From positions 372,001-436,000 of the forward strand of contig NZ_VLLA01000004.1 of the NCBI RefSeq assembly GCF_007830635.1: a stretch of DNA of 64,000 bases. The letters are read 5' to 3'. Position 1 is the first letter of the stretch; the number at the start of each line of letters is the position of its first letter. The stretch comes from Bradyrhizobium huanghuaihaiense (GTDB lineage Bacteria; Pseudomonadota; Alphaproteobacteria; Rhizobiales; Xanthobacteraceae). A program made the position numbers and the translations under genes. The notes under the pieces were generated by a model. That model ran no database searches. It was not told the DNA's origin and saw only the letters and a list, made by a program, of their open reading frames with translations. Shown here piece after piece: positions 25,605-35,025 of this stretch.

Positions 25605-27137
25605 ATGCAAGGAACTTCCGAATCCGACGTCGTCCTCATTGGCGCTGGCATCATGAGCGCCACCCTCGGTGTCTTTCTCAAGGAGCTGGAGCCATCGCTC
25701 ACGATCCAGATGCTCGAGGCCCTCGAGGATTGCGCGCTCGAAAGCTCGGATGCCTGGAACAATGCAGGCACTGGCCACGCGGCCAATTGCGAGATGAACT
25801 ACACGCCGCAGCGGTCTGACGGCAGCGTCGATATCTCCAAGGCGCTTGAGGTCAATGTCGAGTTCGACCTGTCGCGGCAGTTCTGGTCCTATCTCGTCGC
25901 GCGCGGCGCGATCGCCGATCCCAGATCCTTCATTCATCCCGTGCCGCACATGAGCTTCGTGCACGGTGTCGACAACGTCGCCTTCCTCAGGAAGCGGTTC
26001 AAGGCGATGGCGGCGCATCACTGCTATGAGGGCATGGAATACAGCGAGGATCCGTCGAAAATCGCCGAGTGGGCGCCGTTGGTGATGGAGGGCCGCGCCA
26101 GTGGCGATCCCGTCGCGGCGACGCGCATCATCACCGGGACCGACGTCGATTACGGCTCGCTGACCCATCTCCTGGTCCGTCATCTCGTCGGCCAGCCGGG
26201 CTGCGCGGCGCACTACAAGAGCTGGGTCACCGATCTCGCTCGCGAGCAGGACGGTCGCTGGCGCATCGAGGTGCGCGACACCGACAGCGGCGAGACGCGA
26301 TCGGTGCGCGCCAAGTTCGTCTTCATCGGCGCCGGCGGCGGTGCGCTGCCGCTGCTCGAAAAGTCCGGGATTCCGGAGGGGCGTGGCTATGGCGGTTTCC
26401 CGGTCAGCGGGATCTGGCTGCGCTGCGACGATCCGGAGATCAACAAACGTCATCATGCCAAGGTCTACGGCAAGGCCGCCGTCGGCTCACCGCCGATGTC
26501 GGTGCCGCATCTCGACACCCGCGTGATCGGCGGCCAGCGCTCGCTGCTGTTCGGACCCTATGCCGGCTTTTCGAGCAAGTTCCTCAAGCACGGCTCGCTG
26601 CTCGATTTGTTCGAGTCCGTTCGTCCCGCCAACGTCAAGCCGCTGCTGTCGGTGGCGCGCGACAATTTCGGCCTCACGGAGTACCTGGTCGGGCAGGTGC
26701 TGCAGTCCGAGAGCCATCGCCTGGCGGCACTCGACGAATATTTCCCGAAGGCCGATCCGAAGGACTGGCGGCTGCAGGTGGCGGGCCAGCGCGTCCAGAT
26801 CATCAAGCCCGACGTCAAGCGCGGCGGATTGCTCGAGTTCGGGACCGAGCTCGTCGGCGCCGACGATCATTCGCTGGTCGCCCTGCTCGGCGCCTCGCCG
26901 GGCGCCTCCACCGCGGCGTTCATTGCGATCAGCGTGCTGCAGAAGTGCTTCGCCGGCGAGCTGACGGCGAGTGCCTGGCTGCCGAAGCTGAAGCAGATCA
27001 TCCCGTCCTATGGCGTGTCGCTGATCGAGGATGCGGATTTCTGCCGCCAGATCCGCGCGGCGACGGCGGAGGTGCTCAAGGTCGACAACATCCCGCAGCC
27101 GGCCGCGCGCGCGCCGGCGGTCGCCAAGCGAGCATAG
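25605..27137 (+). CDS. mqo: Malate:quinone oxidoreductase
   Basis: A 510-residue peripheral membrane flavoenzyme that oxidises L-malate to oxaloacetate and reduces ubiquinone. The FAD-binding N-terminus VVLIGAGIMSATLGVFLKEL is followed by the Mqo-specific SSDAWNNAGTGHAANCEMNY and TPQRSDGSVDI. Late blocks LLGASPGASTAAF and LKQIIPSYG also fit. Start 25605 follows GAAGAGAG. Length and motifs are complete. The upstream fumC makes its substrate and the downstream cydAB can reoxidise its quinol product. Confidence 0.95.
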   Translation: MQGTSESDVVLIGAGIMSATLGVFLKELEPSLTIQMLEALEDCALESSDAWNNAGTGHAANCEMNYTPQRSDGSVDISKALEVNVEFDLSRQFWSYLVARGAIADPRSFIHPVPHMSFVHGVDNVAFLRKRFKAMAAHHCYEGMEYSEDPSKIAEWAPLVMEGRASGDPVAATRIITGTDVDYGSLTHLLVRHLVGQPGCAAHYKSWVTDLAREQDGRWRIEVRDTDSGETRSVRAKFVFIGAGGGALPLLEKSGIPEGRGYGGFPVSGIWLRCDDPEINKRHHAKVYGKAAVGSPPMSVPHLDTRVIGGQRSLLFGPYAGFSSKFLKHGSLLDLFESVRPANVKPLLSVARDNFGLTEYLVGQVLQSESHRLAALDEYFPKADPKDWRLQVAGQRVQIIKPDVKRGGLLEFGTELVGADDHSLVALLGASPGASTAAFIAISVLQKCFAGELTASAWLPKLKQIIPSYGVSLIEDADFCRQIRAATAEVLKVDNIPQPAARAPAVAKRA

Positions 27138-27155
27138 GAAGAGAGGGGGCTTGCC

Positions 27156-28556
27156 ATGGACCCGACGGCGCTTCTCCTCTCGCGGCTGCAGTTCGCCTTC
27201 ACCATCTCGTTCCACATCATCTTCCCGGCGTTCACGATCGGGCTTGCCGCCTGGCTCACGGTGCTCGAAGCGATGCACCAGTACACCGGCAGGCCCGTCT
27301 ACCGGACCCTGTTCGAGTTCTGGCTCAAGATCTTCGGCGTCGCCTTCGGCATGGGGGTGGTATCGGGCGTGGTGATGGCGTTCCAGTTCGGAACGAACTG
27401 GAGCGTGCTGTCGAGGATGTCGGGTCCGATCCAGGGCCCGCTTCTCTCCTACGAGACGTTCACCGCCTTCATGCTGGAGGCGGGCTTCTTCGGCATCCTC
27501 ATCTTCGGGCGGCCGCGGGTGCCGCCCTGGTTCTACCTGTTCTCCACTGCGATGGTCGCGCTCGGAACCACGCTTTCGGCGTTCTGGATCATGGTCAACA
27601 ACAGCTGGATGCAGGTGCCGACCGGCTACGTATTGGAGAACGGCCAGTTCGTGCCGAACGATTGGGCGCAGATCATCTTCAACCGGGTGGTCTGGGTCCG
27701 CTTTCCGCACATGCTGCTTGCCTCATATCTCACCGGTGCCTTCTGCGTAGCGGCGACCGGCGCGTGGTATCTGCTGCGGCGGACCTATCGGGCCGAGGCG
27801 CATGTGATGCTGCGCATGGGTCTTGCGCTCGCGGCGGTGCTGCTTCCGGTCCAGCTCTTCATCGGGCATCTCGTCGGCGACTACGTCCACGACTACCAGC
27901 CCGCCAAGTTCGCCGCGATCGAGGCGCGCTGGCATGACGAGCAGCCGGCCTCCGAGGTGCTGATCGCGATCCCCGATTCCGCAACTGAGTCGAACAGATA
28001 CGCCATCTCGATTCCGGTGCTCGGCAGCATCATCGGCAGCATGAGCCTGACGTCGAAGGAGGTCGGCCTGACCAGCTTCGCGCCGCAGGATCGCCCGCCC
28101 GTGGCGATCCCGTTCTTCGCCTTCCGCATCATGGTCGGCTGCGGCTTCGTGATGCTGGGGCTGGCCTGGTTCGGGAGCTGGCTCGGCCTCAAGCATCGGC
28201 TCGAGCGCAGCCGCCTGCTGCTGTGGGGCATCTTCCTCAGCTTCCCGCTGCCGTGGATCGCGATCCTGACCGGCTGGTACACCGCGGAAGTCGGCCGCCA
28301 GCCCTGGACCGTCTACGGCGTGTTGCGGACCGCCAATGCCGTGACGCCGTTCCTCACGGCGTCCGCCGCGCTGACCTCGCTGATCCTCTTCGTCGCGGTC
28401 TACGCCTTCATCTTCTCGTTCGGGACCTATTACATCTATCGGCTGCTGCGCGCCGGCCCGGCGGGACTCGGCGGCAAGCCGCTCCATGTCCCGGTGCCCA
28501 ACCGGCCGATGTCGCTTGCCGACAAGATGCCGGCAATCGTCGAAGCGGGAGAATAG
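27156..28556 (+). CDS. cydA: Cytochrome bd-type quinol oxidase subunit I (short Q-loop, CIO-like)
   Basis: 466 residues with about nine membrane helices. His20 in TISFHIIFP matches the heme b595/d-side ligand (E. coli His19). A second heme ligand lies in RFPHMLLAS, and GWYTAEVGRQPW is the conserved quinol-oxidase block. It is shorter than E. coli CydA (522), as expected for the short Q-loop, often cyanide-insensitive (CioA) group. It oxidises ubiquinol and reduces oxygen to water without proton pumping. It is 18 bases after mqo. Confidence 0.95.
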   Translation: MDPTALLLSRLQFAFTISFHIIFPAFTIGLAAWLTVLEAMHQYTGRPVYRTLFEFWLKIFGVAFGMGVVSGVVMAFQFGTNWSVLSRMSGPIQGPLLSYETFTAFMLEAGFFGILIFGRPRVPPWFYLFSTAMVALGTTLSAFWIMVNNSWMQVPTGYVLENGQFVPNDWAQIIFNRVVWVRFPHMLLASYLTGAFCVAATGAWYLLRRTYRAEAHVMLRMGLALAAVLLPVQLFIGHLVGDYVHDYQPAKFAAIEARWHDEQPASEVLIAIPDSATESNRYAISIPVLGSIIGSMSLTSKEVGLTSFAPQDRPPVAIPFFAFRIMVGCGFVMLGLAWFGSWLGLKHRLERSRLLLWGIFLSFPLPWIAILTGWYTAEVGRQPWTVYGVLRTANAVTPFLTASAALTSLILFVAVYAFIFSFGTYYIYRLLRAGPAGLGGKPLHVPVPNRPMSLADKMPAIVEAGE

Positions 28557-28558
28557 CC

Positions 28559-29545
28559 ATGGTGACGTTCTGGGTTGCGCTGCTTGCCATCAGCATCCTG
28601 ATCTATCTCCTTCTCGACGGATTCGACCTCGGCGTCGGGATGCTGTTTGGCCTTGCAGGCAGCGAGACGAGGCGTGAGGCGATGCTGCGCACGGTCGCTC
28701 CGGTCTGGGACGGCAACGAGACCTGGCTGATCGTCACCGGCGTGATCATGTGGGGCGCGTTCCCCGTGGTCTATTCCATGCTGCTGTCCGCGCTCTATAT
28801 CCCGGTCCTGGTCATGCTTCTGGGACTGATCCTGCGCGGCGTCGCGTTCGAGTTTCGCGGCAAGGCGTCAAGCACGCGCTGGATCTGGGACGTCAGCTTC
28901 ACTGCGGGGTCGTTTGCCGCAAGCTTCATGCAGGGCGCCATGGTCGGGGCGCTGGTCGAGGGACTTCAATTCTCGAACGGCGAATATGCCGGAGGCACCT
29001 TCGGCTGGCTGACGACCTTCTCGGTCTTGTGTGGGATCGGCCTGTGCTTCGGCTATGCGTTGCTCGGCGCCTGCTGGCTCGTGAGGAAGTGCGATGGGTC
29101 CATCCGCGAGGCCACGCGGCGTCAGATCCCGTTGCTCGCCGTCGCGGTGCTGGCTTTCCTCGTCGTCGTCTTCACCCACGCCCTCATCGAACATCTGCCA
29201 ATTCTGCGCCGGTGGATCGAGCGGCCGTATCTTTTCCTGTTTCCCCTCGTCGGCGCAGGCGCGGCCGCGGTGCTCGCGACGAGCATCCTGCGCCACGACG
29301 ATTATTGGCCCTTCCACATGGTTTCGCTGATCTTCGCGGCGGCGTTCGGCACGCTCGCTCTGTCGTTCTGGCCCTACATGATCCCGTTCGTCGTGACGAT
29401 CGACGAGGCCGCGGCGCCGCATGCAAGTCTCGCCTTCATGTTCTGGGGGGCGGGCCTGTTCGTGTTCCCGCTGATGCTGCTCTATGTCGCGGTGGGGTAT
29501 CGCGTCTTCCGCGGCAAGACGGCTGCGGCGGTGGATCACTACTGA
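28559..29545 (+). CDS. cydB: Cytochrome bd-type quinol oxidase subunit II
   Basis: 328 residues, eight or so membrane helices. The N-terminal block LLLDGFDLGVGMLFGL and WDGNETWLIVTGVIMWGAFP are diagnostic for CydB/CioB, as is LRGVAFEFRGK. Start 28559 is only 2 bases past the cydA stop and has GGGAGAA upstream. No small CydX-type subunit gene was recognised after it. A strong hairpin follows. Confidence 0.94.
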   Translation: MVTFWVALLAISILIYLLLDGFDLGVGMLFGLAGSETRREAMLRTVAPVWDGNETWLIVTGVIMWGAFPVVYSMLLSALYIPVLVMLLGLILRGVAFEFRGKASSTRWIWDVSFTAGSFAASFMQGAMVGALVEGLQFSNGEYAGGTFGWLTTFSVLCGIGLCFGYALLGACWLVRKCDGSIREATRRQIPLLAVAVLAFLVVVFTHALIEHLPILRRWIERPYLFLFPLVGAGAAAVLATSILRHDDYWPFHMVSLIFAAAFGTLALSFWPYMIPFVVTIDEAAAPHASLAFMFWGAGLFVFPLMLLYVAVGYRVFRGKTAAAVDHY

Positions 29546-29574
29546 CGGCGACACGCGCGAACCGCGAATAAAAA

Positions 29575-29600
29575 GAAAGGCGCCGGTTTTGGCGCCTTTC
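29575..29600. terminator. Strong bidirectional intrinsic terminator
   Basis: GAAAGGCGCC (29575-29584), a six-base loop GGTTTT, then the exact complement GGCGCCTTTC (29591-29600). On the minus strand the stem is followed by TTTTATTC, a good U-tract for the oxalate decarboxylase transcript. On the plus strand TCATTT follows, closing the fumC-cydB operon more weakly. Confidence 0.85.
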
Positions 29601-29622
29601 TCATTTCAGGAGCCTAAGTCTC

Positions 29623-30870
29623 TCAGGACTTGGGCATGACTCCCGGGCTGTTGTCCGGCCATTGCGCGACCAGCTTCTCGTCGATGTTGAAATGCTGAGC
29701 CACCAGCTTGGGCGGCGTGTGCGTCAGCCAGTTGGAGAGCGAGACCTCCTCGTAGCGCGGCGCACGGAATACGCCGACGAACTGCAGCTCGGTGTCGCCG
29801 ACATTCTCGACATAATGGCCGAGATTGCGCCGGACATAGCCGATGTCGCCGGCCGAGAAATCCGTCGTCAGCGCGTTGGGACCGGTGTCGAACACCGTCA
29901 TCCGCGCCTTGCCCTTGATGTAGTACTGCCATTCGTCGGCATTCGGATGCCAGTGCATCTCACGCACCGCGCCCGGCGGCATCGTCACCAGCGCCGCAGC
30001 GACGGTGGTGGCCACCTTGAAGTTGCTGCTGTCGGCGACGCGGATGCTGCCGGCGGAGCTCTCCTTGACCGGAGCTGAACTGCCGAGCGAATGGATGAAG
30101 GGATAGGGCGGTGCTTCGGCTTGCCTTGCGACTGCGGCGCGATCGGCGGCGAGATCGCCGGGCACAGTGCCCTGGAAAATCCAGCGATTGTGCAGCGGGA
30201 TGTTTGCGAAGGCCTCGGCCGACACGCCGAAGTTCTTTGCCAGCACCTCGGGCGGGGTATGGGCGAGCCAGTCCGTCACCAGCAGCGTGTTGAACTCATT
30301 GGCGTGGCCGTCGTCGAAGCAGATCACGAACTCGCATCCGTCCGGACCCAGTCCCTGTAGCGAATGTGGCGCGCCCGGCGGGAAATACCAGAGGTCGCCG
30401 GCCTTGAGGTCGCCGACATAAGGGCGCCCTTGCGTGTCCAGCACGGTGATGCGGCAGCTGCCGTAAGTCATGATCGCCCATTCGGCGGCCTGATGCCAAT
30501 GCAGCTCACGGATGCCGCCGGCGGCCAGGCGCATGTTGACGCCGGAAATCTCCTTGGAGATGGCGAAGTCTTCGACGGTGACCTGACGGGCCCAGCCGCC
30601 GTTCTGAATGCGTCGCGGCGCATTGTTGAACGAGGCCCAATCCATCGGCAGCCCGCCGACGTCCGTCGCCGGCGGCGTTTGTGCGGAGGGGAATTGCCTG
30701 GCCAGGTCGGGATTTTGCGGACCGGGATCGGTCAGGCTTCCTGGGCTCTTGGCGTTGATGGCGCCTTGCGGCGGCTCATCGGGATTGCCGAATGTTGCGG
30801 CCTGCGCACTGGAGCCGACCATGGCGGCACCTGCCGCGGACATGGCCAGCAGATCACGTCTTGAAAACAT
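29623..30870 (-). CDS. oxdC: Exported bicupin oxalate decarboxylase
   Basis: 415 residues from ATG 30870 (AGGAG upstream). A Tat-type signal (MFSRRDLLAMSAAGA) implies periplasmic location. Cupin 1 has Mn ligands His124, His126, Glu130 and His169; cupin 2 has His306, His308, Glu313 and His352. HWHPNADEWQYYIKGKARM and TDWLAHTPPEVLAKNFGV match bacterial OxdC closely. The catalytic lid, SENST in Bacillus OxdC, aligns to NEFNT (about 191-195), so the key Glu is kept but its neighbours differ. Expected reaction: oxalate to formate and CO2. Divergent from a formate-dehydrogenase-like gene. The older annotation style quercetinase/cupin is less specific. Confidence 0.88.
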   Translation of the reverse strand: MFSRRDLLAMSAAGAAMVGSSAQAATFGNPDEPPQGAINAKSPGSLTDPGPQNPDLARQFPSAQTPPATDVGGLPMDWASFNNAPRRIQNGGWARQVTVEDFAISKEISGVNMRLAAGGIRELHWHQAAEWAIMTYGSCRITVLDTQGRPYVGDLKAGDLWYFPPGAPHSLQGLGPDGCEFVICFDDGHANEFNTLLVTDWLAHTPPEVLAKNFGVSAEAFANIPLHNRWIFQGTVPGDLAADRAAVARQAEAPPYPFIHSLGSSAPVKESSAGSIRVADSSNFKVATTVAAALVTMPPGAVREMHWHPNADEWQYYIKGKARMTVFDTGPNALTTDFSAGDIGYVRRNLGHYVENVGDTELQFVGVFRAPRYEEVSLSNWLTHTPPKLVAQHFNIDEKLVAQWPDNSPGVMPKS

Positions 30871-31121
30871 CTTGGGTCGCTCCTGAAAATTGTCGAAAGC
30901 CCTCCGTCGCGATGGGGCTCCAACCGCCAAGCCTAGTTTCCGCCTGTGGTTTCAGCTTCCGGGAACGGCGCTATTTTTGCCGGAATGCACTGGCTGCTGC
31001 TGCGGCAGGGCGGCCGGGACCGAACGTGTGCAATTGAGGAATAGCGTTTGTTTTGGGAAGACGGCGCTGCCTGCGCGATCCTTAACTGGCCCGGAGAATG
31101 GCAAGATCGAGAGATGTCGAG
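30871..31121. promoter_or_regulatory. Divergent promoter region, oxdC / YdeP-type oxidoreductase
   Basis: A 251-base region between two divergent starts. It should carry both promoters and perhaps a shared operator. I see no convincing palindrome or consensus box, only AGGAG for oxdC and GAGAG before ATG 31122. Confidence 0.4.
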
Positions 31122-33419
31122 ATGACCACGAAATCGGTTCGTCCCTACCGTGAACCCGCCGGCGGCTGGGGCGCACTCAAGGCGCTCAGCGAAGCGCTCC
31201 TGGTGCAGCGCGTGCCGCTGAAGGGCGCGGCGACGCTGAGCCGGATGAATCAGCCGGAAGGCTTTGATTGTCCCGGCTGCGCCTGGCCCGATCCGAAGCA
31301 CACCTCCTCGTTCGAATTCTGCGAGAACGGCGGCAAGGCGATCGCGTGGGAGGCGACGTCGAGGCGATGCACGCCCGAATTCTTCGCCGAGCACACCGTC
31401 ACGGAGCTCGCGAGCTGGAGCGACTACGATCTCGAGATGGTCGGACGGCTCACGCGTCCGATGGCTTATGATACCGCATCCGATCGCTATCTCCCGGTGG
31501 AGTGGAGCGACGCGTTCGACATGATCGGACGTGAGCTGAGGGCGCTGCCGGATCCGAACATGGCGGAGTTCTACACCTCGGGGCGGACCTCGAACGAGGC
31601 CGCCTTCCTCTATCAGCTCTTCGTGCGCGAATACGGCACCAACAATTTCCCAGACTGCTCGAACATGTGCCATGAGGCGACCAGCGTCGGCCTGCCGCAC
31701 TCGCTCGGCGTCGGCAAGGGCACCGTGCTGCTGGAGGATTTCGACAAGGCCGATTGCATCTTCATCTTCGGCCAGAACCCGGGCACCAACAGTCCTCGGA
31801 TGATGACCAGCCTGCGCAATGCGGCCCGCCGCGGCGCCTCCATCATCTCCTTCAATCCGTTCCGCGAGCGGGCGCTGGAGCGTTTCCAGGCACCGCAGAG
31901 CCCGGTCGAGATGATCACCCTGTCGTCGACGACGATCAGCTCCAAACTGTTCCAGGTGCGGGTCGGCGGCGACGTCGCCGTCCTCAAGGGGATCATGAAG
32001 GTCCTGGTGGAGGCGGACGAGGCGGCCCGCGCCGCCGAGCAGCCGGACATCCTCGATTGGGATTTCATCCGCGGTCACACCGTCGGCGCCGAGGCGCTGA
32101 TCGACGATCTCAAGCGCACGCAATGGCCCGACATCGAACGGCAGTCCGGCCTGACGCGCGAGGACATGGAATATGCGGCCGACGCCTACATGAAGGCGGA
32201 GCGCGCCATCCTCGTCTACGGCATGGGCATCACCCAGCACTGGCGCGGCGCGAACAACGTGCAGCAGATCGCCAATCTCGCGCTGTTGCGCGGCAATGTC
32301 GGACGTGAGGGCGCCGGCGTCTGCCCGGTTCGCGGCCACTCCAACGTGCAGGGCGACCGCACCGTGGGGATCACAGAGGTTCCCAAGGCGGACTTCCTCG
32401 AACTCCTGGAGCAGCGCTTCGGCTTCAAGCCGCCGGCTGCACCGGGACACAATGTGGTGACTGCGCTGGAAGCGATGATCCGCGGCGAGGTGAAGGCCTT
32501 CTTCGCGATGGGCGGCAATTTCGCCGCGGCCATTCCGGACTGGCAGGCGACTCAGGCCGCGCTCGGCAAGCTCGATCTGACCGTCCACGTCTCGACCAAG
32601 CTCAACCGCAGCCACCTGATCCATGGCCGCGCCGCCCTGATCCTGCCGTGCCTCGGGCGCACCGAGATCGACATCCAGGCATCGGGGCCGCAGTCGATCA
32701 CGGTGGAGGACTCGATGTCGATGGTGCATGCGTCCGGCGGCCGCAACAAGCCGGCCTCGGAGCATCTCCTCAGCGAGGTCGCGATCATCGCCGGCGTCGC
32801 CAAGGCGACGCTCAGCGATCGCACGGTGGTCGACTGGGACGGCTTCGTTGCCGATTACGACCGCATCCGCGATGCGATCGAGGCGGTGTTCCCGATCTTC
32901 CAGGGCTACAATGCCCGCATCCGCGTGCCCGGCGGCTTCCACCTTACCTCGACGGCGCGCGAACGCATCTGGGCGACGCCGTCGGGCAAGGCCAACTTCC
33001 TGGTCTTTCCGGGTTGCGGCGAGGATCCACCGCAGAGCGATGACGATTTCCTGTGGCTCACCACCATACGCAGCCACGACCAGTACAACACCACGCTCTA
33101 CTCGATGTCCGACCGTTACCGCGGCGTGTTCGGCCAGCGCGACGTCGTGTTCCTCAACGAGTATGAGTTGAAGAGGCGGGGATTGGCCGACGGCGACCGC
33201 GTCGACCTCATCACCGCCTCGACCGACGGCGCCGAGCGGATCGTGCGCAACTTCCGCGTCGTGGCCTATTCCTTCCCGACCGGCTGCTGTGCGGCGTACT
33301 ATCCGGAAACCAATCCGCTGGTGCCGCTCTATGCCCGCGACCCCCTCAGTTTCACGCCGTCATACAAGGGGGTCCCGATCCGTCTGGTGCGCTCGGCCGG
33401 ACCGGAGCAACAGGGGTAA
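31122..33419 (+). CDS. FdhF/YdeP-family molybdopterin oxidoreductase
   Basis: About 765 residues from ATG 31122 (31098 is an in-frame alternative). The N-terminus has Cys50, Cys53 and Cys67 (FDCPGCAWP then FCENGG), a partial iron-sulfur pattern. The bis-MGD domains include TSGRTSNEAAFLYQLF, and NMCHEAT with Cys183 at the Mo-ligand position occupied by Sec/Cys in formate dehydrogenase H. GMGITQHWRGANNV and CPVRGHSNVQGDRT are typical of YdeP-like proteins. Soluble, no signal. E. coli YdeP affects acid resistance with unproven chemistry. Here the oxalate decarboxylase neighbour and fdhD make formate oxidation plausible. Confidence 0.88.
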   Translation: MTTKSVRPYREPAGGWGALKALSEALLVQRVPLKGAATLSRMNQPEGFDCPGCAWPDPKHTSSFEFCENGGKAIAWEATSRRCTPEFFAEHTVTELASWSDYDLEMVGRLTRPMAYDTASDRYLPVEWSDAFDMIGRELRALPDPNMAEFYTSGRTSNEAAFLYQLFVREYGTNNFPDCSNMCHEATSVGLPHSLGVGKGTVLLEDFDKADCIFIFGQNPGTNSPRMMTSLRNAARRGASIISFNPFRERALERFQAPQSPVEMITLSSTTISSKLFQVRVGGDVAVLKGIMKVLVEADEAARAAEQPDILDWDFIRGHTVGAEALIDDLKRTQWPDIERQSGLTREDMEYAADAYMKAERAILVYGMGITQHWRGANNVQQIANLALLRGNVGREGAGVCPVRGHSNVQGDRTVGITEVPKADFLELLEQRFGFKPPAAPGHNVVTALEAMIRGEVKAFFAMGGNFAAAIPDWQATQAALGKLDLTVHVSTKLNRSHLIHGRAALILPCLGRTEIDIQASGPQSITVEDSMSMVHASGGRNKPASEHLLSEVAIIAGVAKATLSDRTVVDWDGFVADYDRIRDAIEAVFPIFQGYNARIRVPGGFHLTSTARERIWATPSGKANFLVFPGCGEDPPQSDDDFLWLTTIRSHDQYNTTLYSMSDRYRGVFGQRDVVFLNEYELKRRGLADGDRVDLITASTDGAERIVRNFRVVAYSFPTGCCAAYYPETNPLVPLYARDPLSFTPSYKGVPIRLVRSAGPEQQG

Positions 33420-33436
33420 CCGCGGAAAAATTGCGG

Positions 33437-34930
33437 TCAGGCATCCACACTGAGATCGGACCGCGGCGAATCCGCCGCGACGGACATCGGCAGGGTGAAC
33501 CAGAAACGGGCGCCGCCCTGCGCGGCGCTGCCCTCGGCGCCGATCCGCCCTCCATGTGCTTCGACGATCGACCGGCAGATGGGAAGCCCCATGCCCATGC
33601 CGCTCTCCTTGGTCGTGAAGAAGCTGTCGAAGAGCCGGCCGGCATGTTCGCCGGCGATGCCGGGTCCGTTGTCCTCCACGGAGCAGCACAGCGTGGCCGC
33701 GTCCTGCGCGACCGTGCTGATGACGATCCTGCGATCGTCAGATCCCGCCTGTGTCATCGCCTGCGCCGCGTTGATGGCCAGATTGACGATCACCTGCTGC
33801 AGCTGGGTGCGGTCGCCGAGCACCTGCGGTGCGGCCGGATCAGGCCGGTGCAGGATTGTTACGCTGCGGGATTCCATCTCGTGCCGCAGGAAGAGAAGGG
33901 CTTCGCGAACGATCTCGTCAAACGACAGGGAGGCCTGCTCGGGCGCTTTCCGCGACGCCATGCCGTGAACGCGCGCCACGATGTTCGCGGCGCGCTTTGT
34001 ATCCACGACGATGTTCTCGATGGTCTTGCGGATCTCGACGATATCAGGAGCCGGCCTGTTCAGCCATCGCAGCCCGGCGGCGCCATTGGTGGCGATGGCG
34101 GCGAGGGGCTGATTGACTTCGTGCGCGATCGAGGCGGTGAGCTCGCCCAGCATCGAGACCCGCGCGGCATGCGCGAACTCGGCCTGCACCTGCTGAAGCT
34201 TCTGCTGGGCGCGAACACGCTGTGAGATGTCGATCGTGCCGACCAGGCTGACCTCGAGATCGTTGATGGGGCCGACGCGGGCGGTCGTGAAGAGAACGTC
34301 GACGACGCGGCCGTCCCACGTGACCATCTTGGTTTCTTCCTCGAAGTTCGTCTCGCCGCGATAGCGGGACTCCATCGCCCGGCGGAACGTGTCGGGGCGC
34401 TCCTTCCAGGTGTCGGCCAGGGAACGTCCGACATAGCCCTCGCTGCCTCCGCCGAACATCTGGATGGCCCGTTCATTGGCCTCCTGGAACGTGAGCGCAT
34501 CCATGCAGGTCCGCAGAAACTCGGGATGGCTGTCGAAATAGGCGCCGAGATCCTTGACGCCCTCGGCGCGCAGCTTTCGAAACAGCGCGACGAGCCGGCT
34601 GGCGTCGAGCTGCCGGAACGCGATCGGCATGCGGCTGAACAGATGGCGGTAGCGCAGCTCGCTCCGCTCCAGCTCGACGTGGGCCTTCTTCAGGGCCGTG
34701 ATATCCATGATCGCGCCGACGAGCGTCAGCGAAGCGGCCAGAAAAGCGGCAAAAGCGATCGCCGTGAAATTGTCGCCAAGCAGCGAACAGGCGAAGGACA
34801 GCAGGGTCAAAACAAGGCTACCCCAAGCCCACAGCAGAATCCGGTCCTGTATTGTCTGGATCGGCAGCAGACGGCGCCACCATCGCTGCGGCTGTACGGG
34901 ATGAGAGCCATCCAGGCGTTCGAGCGTCAT
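33437..34930 (-). CDS. Orphan sensor histidine kinase with PAS-like domain
   Basis: 497 residues: two hydrophobic helices near 33-75, a PAS-like region about 90-235 (SELRYRHLFSRMPIAFRQLD, then an LRAEGVKDLGAYFDSHPEFL segment), HisKA with ASIAHEVNQPLAA, and HATPase_c with NLAINAAQAM, DNGPGI and GMGMGLPICRSIV. It has the same unusual sensor layout as the kinase at 54954-56501. No response regulator adjoins it, so it probably talks to one at another locus. It converges on the molybdoenzyme gene with a 17-base gap. Confidence 0.9.
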   Translation of the reverse strand: MTLERLDGSHPVQPQRWWRRLLPIQTIQDRILLWAWGSLVLTLLSFACSLLGDNFTAIAFAAFLAASLTLVGAIMDITALKKAHVELERSELRYRHLFSRMPIAFRQLDASRLVALFRKLRAEGVKDLGAYFDSHPEFLRTCMDALTFQEANERAIQMFGGGSEGYVGRSLADTWKERPDTFRRAMESRYRGETNFEEETKMVTWDGRVVDVLFTTARVGPINDLEVSLVGTIDISQRVRAQQKLQQVQAEFAHAARVSMLGELTASIAHEVNQPLAAIATNGAAGLRWLNRPAPDIVEIRKTIENIVVDTKRAANIVARVHGMASRKAPEQASLSFDEIVREALLFLRHEMESRSVTILHRPDPAAPQVLGDRTQLQQVIVNLAINAAQAMTQAGSDDRRIVISTVAQDAATLCCSVEDNGPGIAGEHAGRLFDSFFTTKESGMGMGLPICRSIVEAHGGRIGAEGSAAQGGARFWFTLPMSVAADSPRSDLSVDA

Positions 34931-35025
34931 GCAGAGGGTCTAGCGCGCCGCCGAGGGGAGGTCTTTTGCGTTTTCGCAGGCACTTTGCCAAAACGCACGA
35001 AGCTGCTGCCGAGCCGCGTGCGACT

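Noticed and set aside
33419..33437. ACCGC/GCGGT stem after the molybdoenzyme gene
   Set aside because: Only five pairs, overlapping both stop codons, and too weak to call as a terminator.
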